A DNA stretch of 6,149 bases from Oscillospiraceae bacterium. GTDB taxonomy: Bacteria > Bacillota > Clostridia > Oscillospirales > Oscillospiraceae. Shown here in pieces: positions 1 through 5,787 of the stretch (position 1 is its first letter; every line of letters begins with the position of its first letter). The position numbers and the translations under genes were made by a program. The stretch lies in NCBI GenBank assembly GCA_020025375.1, contig JAHHSF010000078.1, forward strand, positions 1-6,149, read 5' to 3'. Under the pieces are notes generated by a model. The model did no database searches, had not been told where the DNA came from, and saw only the letters and a program-made list of their open reading frames with translations.

Positions 1-5
1 GGAGG
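1..5 (+). promoter_or_regulatory. Ribosome binding site of the HD hydrolase gene
   Basis: A GGAGG core lies at the very edge of the window, with a seven-base pyrimidine-rich spacer before the ATG at 13. This supports that ATG as the true start. The promoter must lie outside the window, or the gene is part of an upstream operon. Confidence 0.8.
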
Positions 6-12
6 CCCTTTT

Positions 13-603
13 ATGTCCGCGAAAGAGGAATTTATCGAAATTTTTCGGGGGACCGTCCACCGGGAGGGCGCCGATGCCCTGCTGGACTACCTGGAAAACA
101 AGTCCGACTTTTTTACCGCCCCCGCGTCCGCCCGCTACCACGGGGCCTATCCCGGCGGCCTGTGTGAGCACAGCCTGAACGTCTACCACTGCCTGGTGGA
201 CTATCTGGCCCGGCCCCGGGTCCGGGAGCTTTACGGTGTGGAGGCCTCTCAGGAGTCCATTGCCATCGCCGCCCTCCTCCACGACCTTTGCAAGATCGAC
301 TTCTACACGCAATCCCTCCGCAACGTAAAGAACGACCAGACCGGCCAGTGGGAGAAGAAGCCCTACTATACCATTGACGAAAAGCTCCCCTACGGCCACG
401 GGGAGAAATCGGTTTACATAATTTCTGGCTTTATGAAGCTGAAGCGGGAGGAGGCCATGGCCATCCGCTGGCACATGGGCTTCTCCGGCCCAGAGGATTC
501 CAGAGTTGTGGGTCAGGCCTTGTCCCAGTACCCTCTGGCCTTCGCCCTGGCCACCGCCGACATGGAGGCCACCTATTTTCTGGAAGGAAAAGACGACACT
601 TGA
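13..603 (+). CDS. HD-domain metal-dependent phosphohydrolase (YhaM HD-like)
   Basis: This 196-residue cytoplasmic protein consists almost wholly of one HD domain. Candidate metal ligands can be read in order: H43 in a YHGAYPGG segment, H53 in CEHSLNVY, the H90-D91 doublet in LLHDLCKI, H129 in GHGEKS, H154 in RWHMG and D183 in ATADMEA. HD proteins with these extra histidines usually cleave phosphomonoesters or phosphodiesters of nucleotides or nucleic acids with divalent metals. The layout resembles the HD half of YhaM-type 3'-5' exonucleases, but there is no N-terminal OB-fold, so exonuclease activity cannot be assumed. A lysine- and tyrosine-rich stretch at about 96-127 separates the HD doublet from H129. 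From memory, similar single-domain proteins occur in many clostridial genomes and some of their phages. The ATG has a GGAGG sequence seven bases upstream. The 3' end overlaps the MATE gene. The fold is well supported; the substrate is unknown. Confidence 0.88.
   Translation: MSAKEEFIEIFRGTVHREGADALLDYLENKSDFFTAPASARYHGAYPGGLCEHSLNVYHCLVDYLARPRVRELYGVEASQESIAIAALLHDLCKIDFYTQSLRNVKNDQTGQWEKKPYYTIDEKLPYGHGEKSVYIISGFMKLKREEAMAIRWHMGFSGPEDSRVVGQALSQYPLAFALATADMEATYFLEGKDDT
582..587 (+). promoter_or_regulatory. Ribosome binding site candidate for the MATE gene
   Basis: GGAAGG lies inside the last codons of the HD hydrolase gene, 12 bases before the TTG at 600. The spacing is a little long and the match is moderate, so initiation at TTG probably also depends on ribosomes finishing the upstream gene. 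No ATG or GTG occurs in this frame between the site and the TTG. The next ATG, at 648, has an AGGGAGG only three bases away, which is too close, and starting there would remove the conserved N-terminal segment. Confidence 0.5.
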
Positions 604-1973
604 ATCAAGACAAAAACGCACTGGGCACGGCCCCGGTAGGGAGGCTGATGGGGAAGCTGGCCCTGCCCGCCGTCACCGCCCAGCTCATCAACGCCCTCTA
701 CAACATCGTGGACCGTATGTATATCGGCCACATGGAGGGGGGAGGCGACTTGGCTCTCACCGGCTTGGGGGTCTGCTTTCCCATCATCCTGTTCATTTCT
801 GCCCTCTCCGCCCTGGCGGGGATTGGCGGCGGCTCCCGGGCGGCCATCGCCATGGGGGCTGGGGAGAAGGAGAAGGCCGAGTCCATCCTGGGCGGTTGCA
901 CTGCCCTGCTTCTGCTCCTGGCCGCCCTCTCCATGGTGGTCTTCGGTATCTTCCGGGAGCCCCTCCTCTACCTCTTTGGCGCCAGTGAGAACACCATCGC
1001 GCACGCCTCCGGCTACCTCACGGTCTACCTCTGGGGCTCGGTTCCCGTTCTTTTTTCTCTGGGCCTCAACAACTTTATCACCACCCAGGGCTTTGCCATG
1101 ACCTCCATGCTCACAGTGGTCATCGGGGCGGTTTGCAATATCGTTCTGGACCCCATCTTCATCTTTGGCCTGGACATGGGGGTGAAGGGTGCGGCCCTGG
1201 CCACCATCCTGGCCCAGACGATCTCTGCCGTTTGGGTGGCAGCCTTCCTCCTGGGGAAAAAGACCCTGCTGAAGTTGCGGCTGAAGTACGTTCGGCTGAA
1301 GGCTGTGGTCCTTCTACCCGTGGTGGCCATCGGGGTCTCTCCCTTCATCATGCAGGCCACTGAGAGCCTGGTGAATATTGCCTTCAACTCCTCCCTGCGG
1401 AACTACGGTGGGGATATGTACGTGGGAGCCATGACCATCGCCTCCTCGGTGATGCAGGTGGTGACTATGCCCCTCCACGGTCTGGCCCAGGGAGCCCAGC
1501 CCATCATGGGGTACAACTACGGTGCCGGGAATCTGGCCAGGGTGAAAAAGGCCTTCCGCCTCCTCTTCCTCGCCTGCGTGGCCTATATCTTCACTGCCTG
1601 CGCCATCGTGGAGCTCTTCCCCCAGGTCTTTATCGCCATCTTCAACGACAAGCCCGAGCTGGTGGAGGTGGCAATCAGGACCATCCGGGTCTATTTCGCC
1701 GGCCTCTTCCTTTTCGGCATCCAGAGTTCCTGCCAGCAGAGCTTTGTAGCGCTGGGGGAGGCCAAGACCTCCCTCCTTCTGGCCCTTCTGCGGAAGATTA
1801 TTCTGCTGATTCCCCTGATATTTATCCTGCCCCGCTTCCTGGCCGATCAGGTATTCGCCGTGTGGCTGGCGGAGCCGGTGGCCGATGTCCTGGCCGCCAG
1901 CACCACCGGCCTGGTTTTCGCCAGGAAGTTCCCGAAGATTCTAAAAAACCGGGAAAACGAATTAAAACAATAA
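600..1973 (+). CDS. MATE-family multidrug efflux transporter (MepA-like)
   Basis: This inner-membrane antiporter of 457 residues has the usual MATE length and pattern of about twelve hydrophobic helices in two homologous halves. The family exports cationic drugs, dyes and other toxic organic compounds in exchange for Na+ or H+. Typical family segments are visible: YNIVDRMYIGH at 34-44 in the first helix, NIVLDP at 180-185 with acidic D184, GVKGAALAT at 194-202, and GLAQGAQPIMGYNYGAGN at 294-311, the equivalent early part of the second half. The N-terminal ALGTAPVGRL run matches the pre-helix stretch usual in MepA-like clostridial members and supports the TTG start at 600. That start overlaps the TGA of the HD hydrolase gene (TTGA), so translation is probably coupled. 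A basic tail (ARKFPKILKN) ends the protein in the cytoplasm. The family is clear; the real substrate and coupling ion cannot be read from sequence. Confidence 0.95.
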   Translation: MNQDKNALGTAPVGRLMGKLALPAVTAQLINALYNIVDRMYIGHMEGGGDLALTGLGVCFPIILFISALSALAGIGGGSRAAIAMGAGEKEKAESILGGCTALLLLLAALSMVVFGIFREPLLYLFGASENTIAHASGYLTVYLWGSVPVLFSLGLNNFITTQGFAMTSMLTVVIGAVCNIVLDPIFIFGLDMGVKGAALATILAQTISAVWVAAFLLGKKTLLKLRLKYVRLKAVVLLPVVAIGVSPFIMQATESLVNIAFNSSLRNYGGDMYVGAMTIASSVMQVVTMPLHGLAQGAQPIMGYNYGAGNLARVKKAFRLLFLACVAYIFTACAIVELFPQVFIAIFNDKPELVEVAIRTIRVYFAGLFLFGIQSSCQQSFVALGEAKTSLLLALLRKIILLIPLIFILPRFLADQVFAVWLAEPVADVLAASTTGLVFARKFPKILKNRENELKQ

Positions 1974-2053
1974 GAGCAGGGCCGCCGTTTTATGAACGGT
2001 GCATCTGTCCAGCAAACGTACGAATTCACCCCGTTGGGTGCGCCCCTCTGCTC
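1974..2053 (+). other. Possible branched RNA structure after the MATE gene
   Basis: Directly after the pump's stop codon, GAGCAGGG (1974-1981) can pair with CTCTGCTC (2046-2053), with one G-U pair. Two small hairpins lie inside: 1983-1989 with 1995-2001 (7 bp, one G-U, loop TTATG) and CACCC 2027-2031 with GGGTG 2036-2040 (loop CGTT). Together they make a three-way junction of about 80 bases in the 3' untranslated region. It matches no RNA family I know and lacks tRNA landmarks. Chance pairing in GC-rich sequence is a real possibility. Confidence 0.2.
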
Positions 2054-2075
2054 AGCGCCCTTTCAACCATGATAC

Positions 2076-2130
2076 AAAAAAGCAGACACCATTAAAAACA
2101 CAAGTTTTTAATGGTGTCTGCTTTTGTTTT
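2076..2130. terminator. Bidirectional intrinsic terminator between convergent genes
   Basis: A perfect 22-bp inverted repeat (2078-2099 with 2104-2125) encloses the four-base loop ACAA. Read on the plus strand, the stem ends in CTTTTGTTTT and would stop transcripts from the HD-MATE unit. Read on the minus strand, it ends in GCTTTTTTG and would stop M16 peptidase transcripts, whose stop codon lies about 33 bases upstream of the stem. The central GC-rich part is GCAGACACC/GGTGTCTGC; the rest is A/T, with only seven G or C in each 22-base arm, which is unusual against the GC-rich genes around it. Position between two converging genes fits a shared terminator well. Confidence 0.85.
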
Positions 2131-2158
2131 ACAGAAGCATGGATGAAACCGTCCTTTT

Positions 2159-3409
2159 TTACTTCTTCAGGAGCTTCTGGTAATCCTCGGCGCTCCGTAC
2201 CTGGCCCACGGCGGAGAGGGAGAGCGCCTCAAAATCGAAGATCTTTTGGGCCAGGTCCCGGACCTGCTCCCCGGTGACGGCATCATACCGCGCCAGCATT
2301 TCGTCGGGGGTGGTGATGTGGTCGGTGAGGAGGAGGGAGCGGCCCATATGGCTCATAAGGGACTGTGTGGATTCCAGACCCATGAGGACGTTGGCCTTAG
2401 ATTGCTCCCTGGAGCGGTCCAGCTCCTCCTGGGTAATTCCATGCTCGGCCACGTCGGCCACCACCTGCAGGATGGTGGAGAGGGCCTGGGCCTCGGTCTC
2501 CTTCCCCAGGGCGGTATAGACGCAGAAGAGGCCGGTGTCGGCATGGCCCGCACCGTAGGAGTAGACGGAATAGCACAGGCCCTTCTCCTCCCGCACCTTC
2601 TGGAACAGGCGGGAGCTCATCCCCCCTCCCAGGGCGGTGGAGAGAAGTTGAAGGGTGAAGCGGTCCTCAGAGCCGTAGGGCAGGGAAGGAAAGGCCAGGG
2701 TGAGGTGGTTCTGCTCGTTGTCCTTCTCCCGAACCACGATGCCCGGGGTGTAGACGGCAGGTTTTGCGGCGGGATTTTTCCCCCCGGTGAGACCGCGGAA
2801 CGCATCCCGCAATGCGTCCACATCCTTCTCCTGGAAACTGCCTGCCAGGGAGAGGATGATGTCCCCGGGCAGGTAATGGGCGGCCATATAGTCCTTCAAA
2901 AAGGCCCCGGTCATGGGAGCCAGGGATTCCTGGGTGCCCAGGATCGGCCGGGAGAGGGCCTGGTCGGGGTAGACCTTTTTATAAAGCTCCTCAGCGCAGA
3001 GGTCGTCGGGGGTGTCCTCGTACATGCCGATTTCCTCCAGGATGACCCCACGCTCCAGCTCCACGTCCTTCTCATCCAGCTTGGACTGGAAAAACATATC
3101 GCAGAGCAGATCGGTGACCTGGGGCAGATGGCAATCCAGGCTCCGGGCGTGAAAGCAGGTACACTCCTTGGTGGTGAAGGCGTTCACCTGGCCGCCGATG
3201 GCATCCATCTCCGCGGCCAGGTCGGCCGCCGACCGGCGGCCGGTGCCCTTAAAGACCATGTGCTCAATGAAGTGGGTTGCCCCGTTCTCGGCGGGACCCT
3301 CTTGCCGGGAACCAGCCCCCACCCAGATGCCCAAGGTGGCCGAGCGGTAGCCCTCCATGGGGCAGGTGACGATTTGCACCCCATTTTTCAGGGTCTCGAT
3401 TTGATACAT
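2159..3409 (-). CDS. M16 family zinc peptidase (insulinase/processing-peptidase type, YmxG/MlpA-like)
   Basis: The protein has 416 residues, the usual size of single-unit bacterial M16B peptidases, which work as dimers forming a closed chamber that degrades or processes peptides. The inverted zinc motif HFIEH is present at H46-E49-H50, with E49 as catalytic base. The third ligand is E126 in VILEEIGMYED, 76 residues after H50, the same distance as in mitochondrial processing peptidase beta; E119 matches that family's extra acidic residue. The second half shows the inactive-domain pattern, including RLFQKVREEKGLCYSVYSYG at 267-286. No signal peptide or membrane helix is seen, so it should be cytoplasmic. 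The start is the ATG at 3409, preceded by AAAAGGAG seven bases away; an upstream in-frame ATG at 3523 lies inside the rel terminator and is not credible. With terminators on both sides the gene is probably monocistronic. The physiological substrate is unknown. Confidence 0.93.
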   Translation of the reverse strand: MYQIETLKNGVQIVTCPMEGYRSATLGIWVGAGSRQEGPAENGATHFIEHMVFKGTGRRSAADLAAEMDAIGGQVNAFTTKECTCFHARSLDCHLPQVTDLLCDMFFQSKLDEKDVELERGVILEEIGMYEDTPDDLCAEELYKKVYPDQALSRPILGTQESLAPMTGAFLKDYMAAHYLPGDIILSLAGSFQEKDVDALRDAFRGLTGGKNPAAKPAVYTPGIVVREKDNEQNHLTLAFPSLPYGSEDRFTLQLLSTALGGGMSSRLFQKVREEKGLCYSVYSYGAGHADTGLFCVYTALGKETEAQALSTILQVVADVAEHGITQEELDRSREQSKANVLMGLESTQSLMSHMGRSLLLTDHITTPDEMLARYDAVTGEQVRDLAQKIFDFEALSLSAVGQVRSAEDYQKLLKK

Positions 3410-3416
3410 AGATAAG

Positions 3417-3424
3417 CTCCTTTT
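3417..3424 (-). promoter_or_regulatory. Ribosome binding site that fixes the M16 peptidase start
   Basis: On the minus strand AAAAGGAG stands seven bases before the ATG at 3409. No comparable site precedes the longer in-frame start at 3523, so this site decides the 416-residue reading and removes a spurious 38-residue N-terminal extension. Confidence 0.85.
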
Positions 3425-3448
3425 AATGTTATGTAAACTAATCAAGGC

Positions 3449-3467
3449 AATATACCCAGTATACCCA
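3449..3467 (-). promoter_or_regulatory. Candidate promoter or operator with a tandem TATACCCA repeat
   Basis: The gap between the rel terminator and the peptidase gene is AT-rich. On the minus strand it holds two candidate -10 boxes, TATACT (3463-3458) and TATATT (3454-3449), each matching five of six consensus bases. They sit in a tandem repeat, TATACCCA at 3451-3458 and 3460-3467 on the plus strand, nine bases apart. No good -35 box is found 16-18 bases upstream of either, so a promoter here is inferred mainly from the preceding terminator and the need for a separate start of transcription. Confidence 0.35.
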
Positions 3468-3488
3468 CAGCGACGGATTTCATTCCGG

Positions 3489-3520
3489 AAAAGAAAGCCC
3501 CTTCCGGCGAAGGGGCTTTC
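3489..3520 (-). terminator. Intrinsic terminator of rel
   Basis: On the minus strand, 12 bases after the rel stop codon, GAAAGCCCCTT and AAGGGGCTTTC pair perfectly (plus-strand arms 3493-3503 and 3510-3520). A further C-G pair extends the stem to 12 bp around a four-base loop. The downstream arm ends in CTTTC followed by TTTT. No T-run follows on the plus strand, so it acts in the minus direction only. It separates rel from the M16 peptidase gene. Confidence 0.9.
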
Positions 3521-3532
3521 CACAGGGTATGC

Positions 3533-5773
3533 TCAGGTATTTTGGAAGCGGGAGACCTGGTAGACCCCGGAGATACCGCTCAGGCGGTTGATGACGGCGG
3601 TAAGCTCACTCTTGTCCTTGACCTCCAGTGCGATGGACAGGGTGGCGTAGCCATCGGGCATGGAACGGGCGGAGAGACTGGTGACCTTTACCTTGGCCGC
3701 CGAGAGAGCCATGGCCACGTCCAGGGTCAGGTTGTCCCGGTCCTTGGCGGACAGCTCCAGGCCGGTGGTGTAGGCGGTCTGGGCGCCCTCTACCCAGGTG
3801 ACCTTCACCCAGCGGTCCTTCTCATCCGGCTTTTGGAGGCCGGCCAGGGCGTTGGGACAGTCTGCCCGGTGGACGGAGACGCCGAATCCACGGGTGATGA
3901 AGCCCACCACCGGGTCCCCGGGGACGGGGGCACAGCACTTGGCGAACTTCACCAGGCAATTTCCCAGATCCTCCACGATGATGCCGCTCTCGGAGCGGCG
4001 TGGTTTGGTATTCTTGGCCTCGGCCTGGGCCTGGGCCGCCGCCTTGGCGTTGGAGGGGATGAGGTCCTGGGTGAGCTGGGCGGCTTTGGCCTCGGCGGCC
4101 TTCACCCGGCCAAGGCGGAGCATCTCCTCCTTAATGCGGTTGACTGCCTTCTGAGCGGTCATGCCGCCATAGCCGATGGCGGCATACAGCTCGTCCAGGG
4201 TGCCGAAGCGGACCTTCTTCAGAATATTGGGGAGTACGTCCTCGGCGGTGATGGCGGCCAGGGTGAGGCCCTGTCGCTTGAGTTCGGATTCAAACATGGA
4301 GCGGCCGGTGGCGATGTTCTCCTCCCGCTTTTCCTTCTTGAACCACTGGCGGATTTTGTTCCTGGCCTCGTTGCTCTTGGCCAGCTTGAGCCAGTCCCGG
4401 CTGGGGCCGTGGGCCGATTTGGAGGTGATGACCTCCACAATGTCGCCGGACTTCAGAGTACTGTCAAAGGTAACAATGCGTCCGTTCACCTTGGCCCCGG
4501 TCATGTGGTTGCCCACCGCCGAGTGGATGGAGTATGCAAAGTCAATGGGAGTGGCCCCGGCGGGGAGGCTCTTCACGTCCCCCTGGGGGGTAAAGACAAA
4601 GACCTCATCAGCGAAGAGGTCCACCCGCATGGTGCGGACGAACTCCTCGGCATCGGTGTCCTGCTGGGCCTCCAGGAGCTTACGGACCCAGCCAAAGGTC
4701 TCCTCGCTCCCCAGCTCCTTGTTGCCCAGGCCCTGCTTATACTTCCAGTGGGCGGCGATGCCGTACTCCGCCGTGCGGTGCATCTCCCAGGTCCGAATCT
4801 GGACCTCGAAGGGGATGCCCTCCCGGCCGATGACCGTGGTGTGAAGGGACTGGTACATGTTGGGCTTGGGGGTGGAGATATAGTCCTTGAACCGGCCCAG
4901 GATGGGCTTATACATATCGTGGACCTGGCCCAGGACGTTGTAGCAATCCTGTATGTCGTCCACGATGACCCGAAAGGCGTAGAGGTCAAAGATTTCTCCC
5001 ATGGTCTTGTTCTGGGAGTACATCTTCCGGTAGATCGAGTAGGTGTGCTTCACTCTGCCATAGACCTTGCAGTGGATGTTCTCTTCGGCCAGACGGGCGG
5101 TGATGTGCTCCTGAATATTCCGCATAAACTCCTCGTTGGCCGCCGAGCGACGCTCCAGCTCGGTCTCGATTTCCTTGTAGCCGATGGGGTCCAGGTACTG
5201 GAGGGAGAGGTCCTCAAGCTCCCACTTGACCCGTTGCATACCGAGGCGGTGAGCCAGAGGAGCATAGATTTCCATGGTCTCCAGGGCCTTTTCCTTCTGC
5301 TTCCTGGCGGACTGGTAGTTCATGGTCCGCATATTGTGCAGACGGTCGCAGATCTTGACGAGAATCACCCGGATGTCCTTCGCCATGGCCATAAGCATCT
5401 TGCGGAGGTTCTCCATCTGCTCCTCTTCCTTGGAGGTGTACTGGACCCGTGTCAGCTTGGTGACTCCCTCCACCAGATCAGCCACGGTGCTGCCGAACCG
5501 CTTGGTGATGTCCTCATGGGTGGCTCCGGTGTCCTCAATGCAGTCATGGAGTAGGGCGGCGATGATAGAATCCACGTCCAGCCCCAGGTCGGCCACGATT
5601 TCGGCCACGGCCAGGGGGTGGGTGATATAGGGGGACCCATCCTTCCGCAATTGCCCGGCGTGGGCGTTGTCGGCGTAGGTGAAGGCGGAGAAGAGCCGCT
5701 CGGTGTCCAGATGGGGGTTATAGGCCTTGATTTTTTCCTCCAGGGCATAATAACGCTCTAAAATGGGGTCCAT
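3533..5773 (-). CDS. relA: Bifunctional (p)ppGpp synthetase/hydrolase Rel (RelA/SpoT homologue)
   Basis: This 746-residue cytoplasmic enzyme makes (p)ppGpp from ATP and GDP/GTP on starved ribosomes and also hydrolyses it, setting the stringent response. The N-terminal HD hydrolase (about 25-180) keeps the expected residues: H52, H76-D77, E80-D81 in HDCIEDT, and D143 with N147 in CDRLHNMRT. The synthetase domain (about 235-345) has R240 and K242, D263 in FDLYAFRV, the RFKD motif at 294-297 typical of bifunctional enzymes rather than RelA-only ones, YQSLHTTV at 307-314 and E323 in PFEVQIRT. A TGS domain follows (about 388-449, DFAYSIHSAVG), then a helical region, a zinc-finger-like segment with C613, C614, H635 and C639, and a C-terminal ACT domain (about 668-746). 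An alanine/lysine-rich linker occupies about 556-595. Length is slightly above the usual 730-740. The strong ribosome site and ATG at 5773 are unambiguous. Both activities look intact. Confidence 0.97.
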   Translation of the reverse strand: MDPILERYYALEEKIKAYNPHLDTERLFSAFTYADNAHAGQLRKDGSPYITHPLAVAEIVADLGLDVDSIIAALLHDCIEDTGATHEDITKRFGSTVADLVEGVTKLTRVQYTSKEEEQMENLRKMLMAMAKDIRVILVKICDRLHNMRTMNYQSARKQKEKALETMEIYAPLAHRLGMQRVKWELEDLSLQYLDPIGYKEIETELERRSAANEEFMRNIQEHITARLAEENIHCKVYGRVKHTYSIYRKMYSQNKTMGEIFDLYAFRVIVDDIQDCYNVLGQVHDMYKPILGRFKDYISTPKPNMYQSLHTTVIGREGIPFEVQIRTWEMHRTAEYGIAAHWKYKQGLGNKELGSEETFGWVRKLLEAQQDTDAEEFVRTMRVDLFADEVFVFTPQGDVKSLPAGATPIDFAYSIHSAVGNHMTGAKVNGRIVTFDSTLKSGDIVEVITSKSAHGPSRDWLKLAKSNEARNKIRQWFKKEKREENIATGRSMFESELKRQGLTLAAITAEDVLPNILKKVRFGTLDELYAAIGYGGMTAQKAVNRIKEEMLRLGRVKAAEAKAAQLTQDLIPSNAKAAAQAQAEAKNTKPRRSESGIIVEDLGNCLVKFAKCCAPVPGDPVVGFITRGFGVSVHRADCPNALAGLQKPDEKDRWVKVTWVEGAQTAYTTGLELSAKDRDNLTLDVAMALSAAKVKVTSLSARSMPDGYATLSIALEVKDKSELTAVINRLSGISGVYQVSRFQNT

Positions 5774-5779
5774 AAAAAG

Positions 5780-5787
5780 TCACCTCC
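5780..5787 (-). promoter_or_regulatory. rel ribosome binding site overlapping the upstream stop codon
   Basis: On the minus strand GGAGGTGA, a near-ideal match to the 16S rRNA tail, lies six bases before the rel ATG. Its last three bases are the TGA stop of the upstream RecJ-like gene. Terminating ribosomes therefore sit exactly on the rel initiation site, which favours coupled translation and supports the ATG at 5773. Confidence 0.85.

Noticed and set aside
506..1101. Overlapping open frames on both strands around the HD-MATE junction
   Set aside because: Their translations are proline/arginine/serine-rich, typical of out-of-frame GC-rich coding sequence, and they overlap two well-supported genes.
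1974..2053. A tRNA or integron attC site in the gap after the pump gene
   Set aside because: The 80-base fold has no T-loop or anticodon-arm consensus on either strand. A lone GTTGGGT resembling one attC core box has no partner core at the required place.
2246..3415. A 389-codon open frame on the plus strand, antisense to the M16 peptidase gene
   Set aside because: It is a shadow of a well-supported zinc peptidase gene. The translation is glycine/histidine/leucine-rich without domain features.
3410..3523. A 38-residue N-terminal extension of the M16 peptidase from the ATG at 3523
   Set aside because: It would translate through the rel terminator and candidate promoter, has no ribosome binding site, and the family's N-terminus begins at the MYQIETLKNG segment.
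3542..5554. A 670-codon open frame on the plus strand, antisense to rel
   Set aside because: It mirrors the rel frame in GC-rich codons that rarely give stops in the opposite strand. Its translation is rich in G, L, V and H with no recognisable domain, and rel itself is fully conserved.
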